Assembly: GCA_033557685.1 (NCBI GenBank)
Contig: JAWQRN010000417.1
Location: 1-30,037, forward strand
Source of the DNA: Sperchopsis tessellata
Taxonomy: Eukaryota > Arthropoda > Insecta > Coleoptera > Hydrophilidae
Length of the DNA stretch: 30,037 nucleotides
Direction: 5' to 3'
Shown: positions 20,701 to 28,189 of the stretch, one piece after another
Position numbering within the stretch: the first letter of the stretch is position 1
Layout of the letters: every line of letters starts with the position of its first letter
Made by a program: the position numbers and the translations under genes
The notes under the pieces: generated by a model
Databases searched by the model: none
What the model was told of the DNA's origin: nothing
What the model saw: the letters and a program-made list of their open reading frames with translations, nothing else

Positions 20701-23700
20701 TATTCATAGAATAGTTTTTTGGAAAACCATAAAAATTGAAATTAAAAGTATAGCAAGAGAGGTCAATGTAAAGCATGGTGGCACATGCTTTATATTTGTT
20801 AAATAAGACATTAATACGTATTACTAAAAATAAAATAACATTTGAAGCATGTAATTTCAACAAAATAACGAAATTGGGTTTTTTATAAAGGTGCTGAAAA
20901 TTGGGCAGCATATATGAAAAGTTGCGCTTTCCTTCAAGTGGAGTAGTACGTAGAGTTGACTAGATATTCTTTTTTTTACTATTTATTTAATCAAATGATA
21001 ATATTACAAACTGTATAGTTTTTCCCAATATATACCCTAAATAATCTTAACATCAAAAATGTTACATTGTTTATATAATTTTCAAAATTAAGTCCAACTC
21101 TATAAAATATCTTAGTAAAGCCACAGAAAATTTTAGGAGAAAAAAACATGAAGATTAGATCTAGATGCTGTATAAAAAAAATAATTCTAGTAAATACGTA
21201 CCACAATTGCAAAGCAGAATGCTGCCAGAAGCACATACATGCTGATTTCCAATGGAGTCATAAATGAATGTACTTGATGCCTGGTGACCCCTTTGGTACC
21301 CTGGTACTGCCTTGCTTGGACATTTGGTTCTTGACTATCATCGTCTTTTGGTGAAGACCCTGCAACGTGCATTTGCATCCATTTTATGGTATTATATTTT
21401 GATGAATATATATGATTATGGTAAATCTAAATTTATGAAAGTTTAAGCCAATTTAAAACAAATATAACAAATCTTGGACAGACACATACCTTTAAGAATA
21501 TCTGTTAGATCCTGAAAAGAGCCCCCTTTTGATCCACTGAAAGAACCACCATCATTCTGCAGGATATCTGGCCTATGAGGTAAATCACTACTGCTAAAGT
21601 CTACGGTAACGGATGCAGCTGCAGTAGCTAGAGGACCTGATGGTTTGGTTTTAGGCTTTGGCATAACTCTACATTCTTCTGATAGTAACAAGGTGACATG
21701 TAGAAGATCTCCAGTGCCTTCTCCAACAGCAATGACCCTTGGATGATGGGAGGCCACCATTGGTGCAAACGCTACCACTTCTGGGTCTAAACTTTCCACG
21801 ACCAGATGATAGTCGCTATCTGCTACCTCTCTTAAAGGTGTTTTACTACCATCAGAGAATTCTAATTCTATATCTAAGAGCCCCTCCTAAAGATAAAAAA
21901 TATATATATTAAGCTTTATTCATAGAATCAAAGTAAAAAAAAATTAAAATACAAATATTTAAAGTCAAATGCAAACATTGAGAAATTTAATGCTAGGCTT
22001 ATATGAGAATCTAAGATCTTGAGAATAAATAAGTAATATCTTTACCTGGTATTGAGCTGTTAGTTTTCTGGTAACGCTAGTTTCAGCTACATAACCATTT
22101 TCTATGGAGCTATCTGGAGATATGTTAAGTTGCAGTCCAGAGACAACTTGAACTGAAAGTTTTGTAATTCCCACTTTATCATTGCCTACACGAACCTCTC
22201 TGGCTCCTATTACCCTTCCAGTAATAGGGGAAAGAACCTAAAAAAGAAAGTTTCATAAATTTAACATATGTATTAATAACAAAAAAAAAATGGTAACAAA
22301 GTTTGAAGTAACTTTCAGTTCTAGTAGGCAGGTGTCTAGCAATCCAGATATTAAACCAAAATTTCTGGGATTCTATCTTAGTCCCCGATTCATTTGCCAT
22401 TATCAAATAGCTCATCTCCGATAAAGGTTATCTTCAGTGGTGTATGCTATTCGACGAATATGAAAATTTTTTGACGATCCTACTTTGCCCTCTTTTAGTT
22501 TCACCTTGCTTATTCAGCTTATTCTCTGTTCAGAAGTAAGCTGTACGTGCAAATGAGGGGCATCCATCTGTGACTCACTGTCAATCTCTTTTCAAAAACA
22601 CGATTTTCTTACCTCGGGAAATATCTATATGATGTATCAGATCTTTTGAGTCGAGACATTCTGAGACTGTTCCAAGATCAGACATATACCGTTTTCATAC
22701 TATAGTGAGAAATGATACTAATGGACTTAATATTACAGATACCAAGACTATCGGCATATGATTGTGTCATAAATTATCAATTGAGGTCAAAAACCTAAAT
22801 GCTTTGACTTTTAAAAGTAAGCTGACATAAGTTTGATGGAAGAGGTCTTGCATTTTGTGAGGAATTTCTTTCTGTTGGATATTTAAATTATTTAAAATAT
22901 TTTAAGCATTTTGTTTTTATTGGAATTAAGATTTATATTCTGTTTTGAATTGACATGTAAATATGTTGAATTAACATCATTTATTCTATTACTAGGGTTG
23001 TATAATATAAGTTGTTGTGGCATTAGCATTTTAAGCCTGAACGTGAGAAAGGCTTTCAGTTCTAATTTCCCAAAATATTAACTCAGGGTTGGAATAGAAT
23101 GTTACTTGTATTTACCTGCACTTCTGTTCGACCCATGCTTCTGCCCTGCAAAACTCGTCCGTGTAGGCTGGCTATTCTGGGATCGCTGACCCTTAAAAGA
23201 GGAAGAACAAGGTCTGTTACTCGGAGCCACGTTCTTCTGTTGATGAGGTAAGTGATTCTTCCTGAGTCATGGTCTGTCGCCATGAAATGAGCGTAAACAT
23301 CTACTGTACTCTGTTGATACCTGAGTCTGCAATTTGGCCTTTCAACTATGTTACCCATATCATCAGGCATAGCACTACTTGTTCTCCATCCACTTCCATA
23401 TGATCTCTTCTTCCGTTTTGCCTTCGCAACACTGTAGAAAGAAGTTGAAATGATTTTTTTGTACATGCTCAAAAATGAGTAATGGTAAAAACGAAAAGTA
23501 AAAGTTCTTACCTTGGTTGATAGTCTGGTACTCTCCAGGATTTCAGTTGTGATAATCTGGTATCTGGGACTTGTAAATCCAGTGGAAACTCTGGCATCCA
23601 TACAGTAAATCGTGCTAATCCTGTGTAGGTGCCATATTTAACAAGAACTGATCCATTCACAGATCCGCGTGCTTCACTACCATCTACATAGACTGAACTA

Positions 23701-23714
23701 CATGATGATGACAC
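11596..23714 (-). CDS. TMEM132-family single-pass membrane protein (ten 3' coding exons; 5' exons beyond right edge)
   Basis: Homologue of vertebrate TMEM132 proteins and Drosophila detonator: neuronal surface proteins with cohesin-like and Ig-like ectodomains, proposed to link adhesion to the actin cytoskeleton. Exons: 23512..23714, 23116..23431, 22046..22237, 21490..21886, 21202..21359, 20426..20594, 19475..19790, 18747..19273, 18298..18464 and 11794..11808. All nine junctions have GT-AG sites and matching phases, giving 819 residues. Ectodomain landmarks are RFTVWMPEFPL, SQLKSWRVPDYQ, LRVSDPRIASLHGRVLQGRS, GITKLSVQVVSGLQLNI and VIAVGEGTGDL. The membrane span is near residues 410-432 (MYVLLAAFCFAIVVFVVSCV). 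The cytoplasmic tail has NAHDWVWLG (471-479), a proline-rich stretch (587-620), seven histidines (642-648) and the end MDYDQIMHYFDNLK-ESNA. The family is usually about 1000 residues, so the signal peptide and first ectodomain part are missing here. The same frame stays open after the TGA to 11596. Confidence 0.93.
11794..11808 (-). CDS. TMEM132 exon j, short terminal coding exon (ESNA, TGA)
   Basis: Acceptor TTTCTTTTTCAG|GAATC, in the correct phase 0 for exon i. It adds ESNA to ...YFDNLK, then TGA at 11794-11796. The preceding intron is about 6.5 kb and holds several transposon relics. The exon continues as 3' sequence in which the same frame stays open. Confidence 0.85.
   Translation of the reverse strand, partial: ESNA
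11809..12480. other. TMEM132 last intron, left part, no feature seen
   Basis: AT-rich intron DNA between the terminal exon and the first non-LTR fragment. Nothing was recognised. Confidence 0.45.
12485..12862 (+). mobile_element. R1/I/Jockey-like non-LTR retrotransposon 3' fragment
   Basis: The plus strand gives, in two frames, QWESFFMGVSSLKGKHYFSI, then WFARDSYFRRQIKSLN, then after a frame change LTFGHAKVSPYMYRIKRKPD-PFCD, and last LEDLLCNPCFFPKIVSLVQH. This follows the C-terminal pattern of R1/I/Jockey polyproteins (LTGHGxFxxYLxRxxxxxxPxCxxC ... LFxCPxF ... ILxNPExWxxVxxF). Frameshift and stops show a dead copy. It meets the opposite-strand RTE fragment tail to tail near 12865. Confidence 0.7.
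12866..13930 (-). mobile_element. RTE-like non-LTR retrotransposon fragment (RT core to 3' end)
   Basis: The minus strand carries ordered RT motifs. About 13810-13870 reads CFIDFEKVFDKVQHSKLVDI (motif A). 13560-13700 reads NNICYADDTIIIAENINDLQ (YADD catalytic motif), then GLNINRK. 13289-13534 reads INRVNKF-like coding with KFKYLGVWLCEEGTLDMEIK. 12884-13078 reads GKIEGKRGLGRKKISWLPNI then a degraded DRDKMQQVVASIR tail. Stops and one frameshift separate them. This matches the endonuclease-reverse transcriptase type widely seen in insects. It is 5' truncated. Confidence 0.82.
13970..14165 (-). mobile_element. Second RTE-like 3' fragment
   Basis: The minus strand reads KIWTDDIKHLAGKTCFQMAQ then DRETSKNVGEAYVQEWI before a stop. 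This is the C-terminal tail of RTE-type elements (RWTDDIxxxAGxxWxxxAQDRxxWRxxxEAYVQQW). A separate 5'-truncated insertion lies directly upstream of the larger fragment and ends in a GA-rich tail. Confidence 0.78.
14170..16280. other. TMEM132 last intron, central part, no clear feature
   Basis: About 2.1 kb of AT-rich DNA. A minus-strand frame at 14302-14490 is complex in sequence but matches nothing I know. Near 14680-14705 a CAGTGGGGCAAAAGTG word resembles transposon ends but has no partner. Confidence 0.4.
17187..17201. repeat. (GAT)n microsatellite
   Basis: Five ATG/GAT triplet repeats lie just before the SINE target duplication. Confidence 0.8.
17212..17533 (-). mobile_element. tRNA-derived SINE with target-site duplications
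   Basis: The element body is 17225-17520. It is flanked by 13-bp direct repeats, TAAcCTCTATTTA at 17212-17224 and TAAtCTCTATTTA at 17521-17533, with one mismatch. On the minus strand it starts GTCGTTTCACTAGCTCATTG with an A-box-like TAGCTCATTGGC (17499-17510) and a weak B-box region TTGGAGTCG (17470-17478). Then come a central body (ACCACGTGCACATAAATGAA) and a tail ACGTTAAATAAACAAACAAA. The long target duplication and A-rich tail indicate LINE-driven retrotransposition. The family name is not known to me. Confidence 0.78.
17701..18276. other. TMEM132 last intron, right part, no clear feature
   Basis: AT-rich. Overlapping plus-strand open frames at 17785-17994 and about 18040-18140 encode lysine- and asparagine-rich peptides of unknown type. 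The 14-bp word GGACATGTGTATTT occurs at 17682 and again at 18011. No function can be given. Confidence 0.35.
18298..18464 (-). CDS. TMEM132 exon i (conserved C-terminal motif)
   Basis: Acceptor GTTTTAG|GACGT and donor CTTAAG|GTAATA; ends in phase 0. Encodes residues 760-815 and finishes with LQLDMDYDQIMHYFDNLK, the conserved end of the family. If the intron is retained, the frame reads VINFFQ and stops at 18277. The better match is splicing to the exon at 11808. Confidence 0.9.
18747..19273 (-). CDS. TMEM132 exon h (proline- and histidine-rich cytoplasmic tail)
   Basis: Acceptor ATTTTCAG|GAATA and donor AAAATG|GTAAAT; ends in phase 1. Encodes residues 584-760. Proline clusters PTPPPPLPPH, QPPKPPKQ and YRPPVPPHR are possible SH3 or EVH1 ligands. 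A run of seven histidines follows RR at 640-641. The acidic stretch QQDDDGLLIDVGP and the segment RSVFEFDDEPLVEQ come later. Reading left of 19273 on the open frame enters the intron. Confidence 0.92.
19475..19790 (-). CDS. TMEM132 exon g
   Basis: Acceptor AATTCTAG|GTAGA and donor AATTTG|GTAAGA; ends in phase 2. Encodes residues 479-584, a serine- and threonine-rich cytoplasmic segment (NNNTTEIRITANPLNMNYCD, PDDCVASSFSNPTHIELPSR). The family is poorly conserved here, so the support is phase and an open frame across the exon. Confidence 0.88.
19791..20425. other. TMEM132 intron between exons f and g
   Basis: AT-rich intron. A minus-strand frame at 19935-20183 contains a short ankyrin-like pattern (PLHLICKRYNPQVIKLLID), discussed as a weak finding. 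Nothing else was recognised. Confidence 0.4.
20426..20594 (-). CDS. TMEM132 exon f (rest of membrane span, start of cytoplasmic tail)
   Basis: Acceptor TATTTGTAG|GTATT and donor GGTTAG|GTATGT; ends in phase 1. Encodes residues 423-479: VFVVSCVVYASKFKPADVGI, then the strongly conserved NAHDWVWLG at the end. Confidence 0.93.
20595..21201. other. TMEM132 intron between exons e and f, no feature seen
   Basis: AT-rich intron DNA. The minus-strand open frames here encode biased peptides and are taken as chance. Confidence 0.5.
21202..21359 (-). CDS. TMEM132 exon e (juxtamembrane and first half of membrane span)
   Basis: Acceptor CGTTGCAG|GGTCT and donor ATTGTG|GTACGT; ends in phase 0. Encodes residues 370-422 with TPLEISMYVLLAAFCFAIV. 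TPLEIGMYALLGVFCxAI is the TMEM132 membrane-span signature. The span is split by the intron. Confidence 0.94.
21490..21886 (-). CDS. TMEM132 exon d
   Basis: Acceptor ATCTTTAG|GAGGG and donor CTTAAAG|GTATGT; ends in phase 1. Encodes residues 238-370: LEFSDGSKTPLREVADSDYH, VVESLDPEVVAFAP, HHPRVIAVGEGTGDLLHVTL, EECRVMPKPKTK and LATAAASVTVDF. The conserved 'VVAEGEGxGxLVKV' pattern is clear. The shorter reading from a methionine at 21799 is internal. Confidence 0.93.
22046..22237 (-). CDS. TMEM132 exon c
   Basis: Acceptor CTTTTTTAG|GTTCT and donor TACCAG|GTAAAG; 64 whole codons. Encodes residues 174-237 (VLSPITGRVIGAREVRVGND, then KVGITKLSVQVVSGLQLNIS). It matches the family segment VTDLGVQLVAGLSLSL of the BIG/Ig-like region. 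Confidence 0.93.
22238..23115. other. TMEM132 intron between exons b and c, no clear feature
   Basis: About 0.9 kb. The part at 22430-22700 is more complex and less AT-rich than the rest and could be an old insertion, but no peptide or repeat family was identified on either strand. Confidence 0.4.
23116..23431 (-). CDS. TMEM132 exon b
   Basis: Acceptor TTTCTACAG|TGTTG and donor GTGCAG|GTAAAT; ends in phase 0. Encodes residues 68-173. It opens with a basic cluster (KRKKR, 73-77) that contains an RKKR|S furin-type site. It continues with CRLRYQQSTVDVYAHFMATD, SGRITYLINRRTWLRVTDLV and SDPRIASLHGRVLQGRSMG, typical of the family ectodomain. Confidence 0.93.
23512..23714 (-). CDS. TMEM132 exon a (first in window)
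   Basis: Acceptor ATATTGCAG|GTGTC and donor CCAAG|GTAAGA; starts in phase 0 and ends in phase 2. Encodes ectodomain residues 1-67 of the window product, with VYVDGSEARGSVNGSVLVKY and FTVWMPEFPLDLQVPDTRLS. These align with the conserved TMEM132 segment ending in a xxWRVP motif. Confidence 0.92.
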
Positions 23715-24265
23715 CTGCAATATAAAAGATGCAAATAATGTTTGATTTTAAAGGATTTTTATAAACTAAAATAACACTTTCTGTTAAAACATCTTTCAAA
23801 GTATATATGCTGACTTTTTGGTTTAAATGCGTACCCAAAAATATTAATAATCTGCACTAAATCTTAGTGGATCTTCACAATCAATTCATTTTAAAATGGA
23901 CTCTAACTATAAAAATAGAATTCACTTTTCAATACATTTAAAATTAACATTATGATTGCTCGCCATAAATGATTTGTGGGTGAAGCGTGTGATGAATAAC
24001 TTGTATGCGTGACTGGCTTAGATGCGGAAATGCACTGACGAAAAATGAATAAACAAACAATTACATCATGTTTTTCTTTTTCACAGGTACCATTGTGATT
24101 GGTTTCTTGATTTTAGTCTTTATGCGTCTTTTAATTTAAATGGTTATGAAATATTGTGCATGTAACCGCGGGTTCTAAGGAACGTATTAAAAAGAAAATT
24201 TCAATTAAAATTAATCAGCAGATTATAAAAAAGCATCAAAGTGATATAAAAGTGTTAATGTAAAA
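23715..24265. other. Intron upstream of TMEM132 exon a, no feature seen
   Basis: Splice acceptor at 23715-23716, then AT-rich DNA. No earlier TMEM132 exon could be found to the right edge. Confidence 0.5.
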
Positions 24266-24269
24266 GGCA

Positions 24270-25442
24270 GGGATTTAATTGCAGAAATGGAGAAACTGTT
24301 ATTGCAATTGATAAAAGAAAAGAATAAGAACAATATAGTCTTGGATGAGCGAAACAGATTTTTAATGATTTGAAGGCTAGGATACCCTCCAGTAGCAACA
24401 CATGTTATGATGACTTTAGTACCAGCAAAGGTTGGTTCAACCATTATCAAAAAAGGACTGGAATTAGAAGAATCATAAGACATGGGGAGGCTATGAGTGC
24501 TGATTAAGAACCATCTGAAAATTCTAAAATCGACTTTCAAGAACTTGTTCAGAAAGATGGTTATCTTCCGCAACAAGTTTTTAATGCGGACGAGACAGGA
24601 CTCTTGGGAAAAAAGATGCCCAGGCGTATCGCTTTGCGTGAACATAAACCCATGAAATATAGACTTACTTTGTTGGCAGAAGCTAATACCTCTGGAGATT
24701 TTAAACTCAAACCACTATTAGTTTATCACTCTGAAAATCCACGAGTTTTCAAACAGTAAAAGGTTATACAAATAATTTGGGTGTTTTTTGGCATTGAAGT
24801 GTTTTGTCCTTCAGTCAAAACCTATCTATAAAATAAACAAACTTCATTTAAAAGCACTTCTACTGTTGAACAATGCATGAGGTCACGATCCCGAATTTGC
24901 AACATCTCTGGGAGAGCAATATTCTTTTGTAAAGGTCAAATTTCCACTTAACATCACTCCATTGCTCTAATCAATGGACCACCAAGTTATGGGATGATGT
25001 GTTTGTCCCGTTCTATTAATGCAATCTGGAAGTACATATAGCCTTCAGTAATCCATGAATTTGTAGATCAAGAAAAATGCATACCAAGACCAAGAAATTG
25101 TCACTCTTGGAGAGTCTTTATGTCTGGAAGTTGATGCAGAGGATATGCGGGATTTAATTGCAGATTACAGTATGGAGTAGACAGAATAGTTTCAGGAATT
25201 AGAAAAGAATGTAACAACTCAAGAAATTAAAACCATGTTTTCTATATGGAAAATTGTGAAGGGAACAATAAGAAAACACCGAAATTTAATCGACTGATTT
25301 GATGATCTGCAAAAGATAATGTGCAAACTTACTTTAAGAATCTACAAAGAAAACGTAAAAATAAACAACTATGGACAGTTAGAAAGACACAACGATCGGA
25401 AACATTAGACTTCAACACTATTGAAGATGATTTGCCAACATA
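24270..25442 (+). mobile_element. Tigger-type DNA transposon relic (transposase in several broken frames)
   Basis: The plus strand follows the Tigger transposase in order. 24286 onward reads MEKLLLQLIKEKNKNNIVLD, part of the CENP-B-type DNA-binding region. About 24412 reads STSKGWFNHYQKRTGIRRII then RHGEAMSAD. About 24576-24760 reads FNADETGLLGKKMP, then KYRLTLLAEANTSGDFKLKP and LLVYHSENPRVFKQ, the DDE core. About 24850 reads LHLKALLLLNNA. Near 24960 there is a degraded 'QPMDQ'-like segment. Several stops and frameshifts are present, and terminal repeats were not found. It differs from the left-hand copy and is the Tigger subtype rather than the jerky-like one. Confidence 0.85.
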
Positions 25443-25890
25443 ATGTTTAAACTTTTTTAAATTCAATATAAATGAAAGTGATAATTTCACAATACGATAT
25501 GGTGGTATTTGTCATACACTTTCCTAACTATATTGATTATATGAATATTTACTATTTTCTTTGTTGAAAGTTTTGGAATAACACTCTATATGAAATAATT
25601 TGTCTGCAGTGTTGCTCATATTTGTATAAAACTGGCATGACGCCAGCTTATACTGTGTGCGTTTCACCAGTGAGTACAAACATCAGCAACGGTGCCTTCT
25701 GAGATTATAACTAGTAAACAAGTACCTAGCATAGAAGCCTCAAATGGGATCCTTTCCTTTGCTTTTTCTATTTTCCAAACTAAATGTAGAGTAACAAGTG
25801 CGATGACAGCGATGATTGGCAACAGAGCCTAGATTATCTATATTACAACTATATATATATTCATAGAGGTATACATACATATATCATTTC
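25443..25890. other. Probable intron, no clear feature
   Basis: AT-rich. An imperfect hairpin lies at about 25625-25652, with CTGGC and GCCAG arms around a 5-base loop. Its role is unknown. Confidence 0.4.
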
Positions 25891-25891
25891 A

Positions 25892-26453
25892 GGGGAGGGT
25901 GTTGAGGATGCCATTTTTTTTTCAAGTTTTATATAAAAGTTTGTTATATTATTATAAACTTAGGTATTATAGAAAGCTAATAAAGTCAGGAAACATTTCC
26001 TAAGAGGCAAATTTAAATGTTATGCTACCTTTTTTAACATCGAATCTACCTAAAATTTTCATTATTTTAACGTATTGAATGATTTGCTACGCTATTTTAT
26101 TATACAACAATTATTACATATACGTTATCTTGGAGGGACTTCTAACTCATTCTTAACCATTATATCCTAACTTGGTGCTCAGCAGGCTAGTAATGTAAAG
26201 GAAGTCTATTTTATTTTACTAGACAATTATTACAATGAAAATAGTTACATATTTATATTCCTACAATACAGGCAACACACTATACATGCGTCAAAATTTA
26301 TTTTCTGTAGATTTGACGTTGAAAAATGTAGGATGAAAATTAAAATTGCCTTCTTATTAAATTTTTCTTCACTTTATTAGCTTCCTATAATCCCTATATC
26401 AAAAATTTTACATAAAACTTGAAACAAAAAGTGTCCGTTTCTACAACCTCCCC
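25892..26453. mobile_element. Foldback/MITE-like element with long inverted repeat arms
   Basis: Left arm 25892-26072 and right arm 26289-26453 are inverted copies. Read outward-in, both begin GGGGAGG and share TTCAAGTTTTAT, then GGxATTATAGxAAGCTAATAAAG, AAxATTTxxTAAGA and AATCTACxxAAAAT. Matching is imperfect, with small gaps, so the insertion is not recent. The spacer is about 215 bases and contains a further direct repeat (CTATTTTATT ... CAATTATTACA) near 26093 and 26208. No coding potential was seen. A target duplication was not convincing. Confidence 0.75.
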
Positions 26454-26780
26454 ATATAAATATAAATTTCTGGTGAAAGAATCAAGTTTTTCTTTCAATT
26501 TTATGGGTGTTCAAGTGCAATTTTGCTTCTGTTGTCAGACCACCACTGTGTGTAGATAAAACAATGATAAATAACAGCTTTAGACTATGAAAATGAGCAA
26601 TTCCCTCAACTATGCAATCTACAGTTATAGTATAGTCGCGATTCTTGCACCTTAAATTACACATGGTAAAAGAGTTGTGCAAGTAAACCGGAGACACTTT
26701 CGAAGTGCTTAATTTTCCAGGACACTTTCGAGGAAGCAATAAAACATGGAATTAATAGTTGGTCCAGTAATTTACAACAC
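26454..26780. other. Probable intron, no clear feature
   Basis: The minus-strand open frame at 26482-26739 has no family resemblance. Confidence 0.4.
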
Positions 26781-27000
26781 ATGCAAGCTCGTTCGCAGGC
26801 CCCAGTATTCAAGTTAATTCGGGCCGGTCCGGGCCACCACTACTTTGCATCCTGGCTGGCTGCCGCTGTAGTCTCTGTGCTGCCACAGAGCTCTTGTCTC
26901 CAATTTAATTACACCCCATGCCGTGAGACTAAGTATTTATTGCTGTACGCTAACCTAATGCCGAAACAGACACTGCAACACTCATGTCAGGGATGACCAT
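26781..27000. other. GC-richer island of unknown nature
   Basis: About 200 bases clearly richer in G+C than all neighbours (for example CGGGCCGGTCCGGGCC near 26820). It is open on the plus strand for 71 codons, but the peptide matches nothing known. It could be an old repeat or an unrecognised exon. Confidence 0.35.
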
Positions 27001-27257
27001 ATACGATCTCAGGTAAAAATTGTTAGTTCGGTTTGCGACTGTCTACATAATCTTAGTTTTTTAAAGTTTATAACAAATAGTAAGTATGTATCTTTTATTT
27101 ATAATAAATTAATATAATGGATCCGAGAGTAAAAATGTGATATATCGGTTCGGTATTATTCTGCTATCTATTACACACTATTCCACTTAAAACTCAAACC
27201 AACAGTCGAGCACACCAGCACTCATAACAATAAGAAACATACATAATAATATCTTCA

Positions 27258-27960
27258 GGTTTTCCGGTCGATTACCGTGTGTTGGTTTTTCTTATTGCCG
27301 ACGTTTTGTCCACCGTTGTAGGGGACATTATCAATATATACAGTTTTTAAAATTGATAGGTATCGTCTAAATAGAGCCAACTTTTGTATTGAAATATAAT
27401 ATAAAAATGCCACTACCACTGCTCCGCCGAGTTTTATATCCAGGGGTCTGTTCGCTATTGGGAAATCTCTTGGCTGAAATGTGGTAGAGGATTCCGGTCA
27501 AGGGGGATTCTTGCGGTTGACCGGAGCTTGCACAGTGTGTATTTCCAAGAAGTACGGACGATTTAGATTTTACGAATGTTTATATATTTCAATGGATTCT
27601 CTTATTATTTTAGGGAAATAATTAGATGACCGGGTGAGGATTTTTATGTCATCGACGAGAATATCGTAACCTCATTCCAATTTATGTTTACCATTCCCAT
27701 TGGGGATATTGCAAACTGGTTGAAAAGGGATTTGCCTTTCAAGCTCTCTGCAGCGAATGAGTATTTCTTTTATCTGACCTATGTACACTAAACCGCATGT
27801 ACATGGAATTTTTTATATTCTAGCGGGGTAATTTAATCTTTCCAATATGGAAGGATTTCATTGATTTTCATCGAAGGACGGAAAGTAGTCTTGGTAGAAT
27901 GTTTGCGGAACAACCATTTTTTCTTCTCTGATGTGTTATACACGTAAAGCAAGTATGTAT
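27258..27960 (-). mobile_element. Penelope-like retroelement 3' relic (GIY-YIG domain)
   Basis: The minus strand at about 27770-27845 reads KIPCTCGLVYIGQIKEILIR then CRELERQ, the GIY-YIG endonuclease core of Penelope-like elements (YxIPCxCGxxYIGxTxRxxxxRxxEH). Further on, 27545-27610 reads PKIIRESIEIYKH followed by a stop and NLN, matching the family C-terminus (xIREAIEIxKHxxNxN). The downstream non-coding part, NGGQNVGNKKNQHT-like in one frame (27270-27340), agrees with the usual 3' part. Several stops show decay. The RT part is missing. Confidence 0.75.
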
Positions 27961-28044
27961 GACTAATCCCAACCAGGTTCTGGCTAGGCAGAGTGGGATT
28001 TTTAAAACGATAAATGGACCTTTATATAATTGAAGATATGTACA

Positions 28045-28150
28045 CTAGCGATGGGTCGGTCATGTACGGTTCGTTAAAAAGAACGATTCATGAAACTGAA
28101 GCGCACCTACCGTTTATAGGCATAGGTAGAACTGACAACGGTAAAAAGGA
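28045..28150. mobile_element. Possible hAT-type transposon end
   Basis: The sequence CACTAGCGATGGGTCGGTCA, followed by GTTCG and GAACGATTCATGAA, resembles ends of hAT elements, which often start CAGxGATGGG and carry GTTCG repeats. Only one end was seen and no 8-bp target duplication could be paired. Confidence 0.25.
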
Positions 28151-28189
28151 GTCGAACATTTCCGAACATACTATGAACCTATAAAGATA

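Noticed and set aside
24223..24645. 140-residue minus-strand open frame
   Set aside because: It is the shadow of the plus-strand Tigger transposase.
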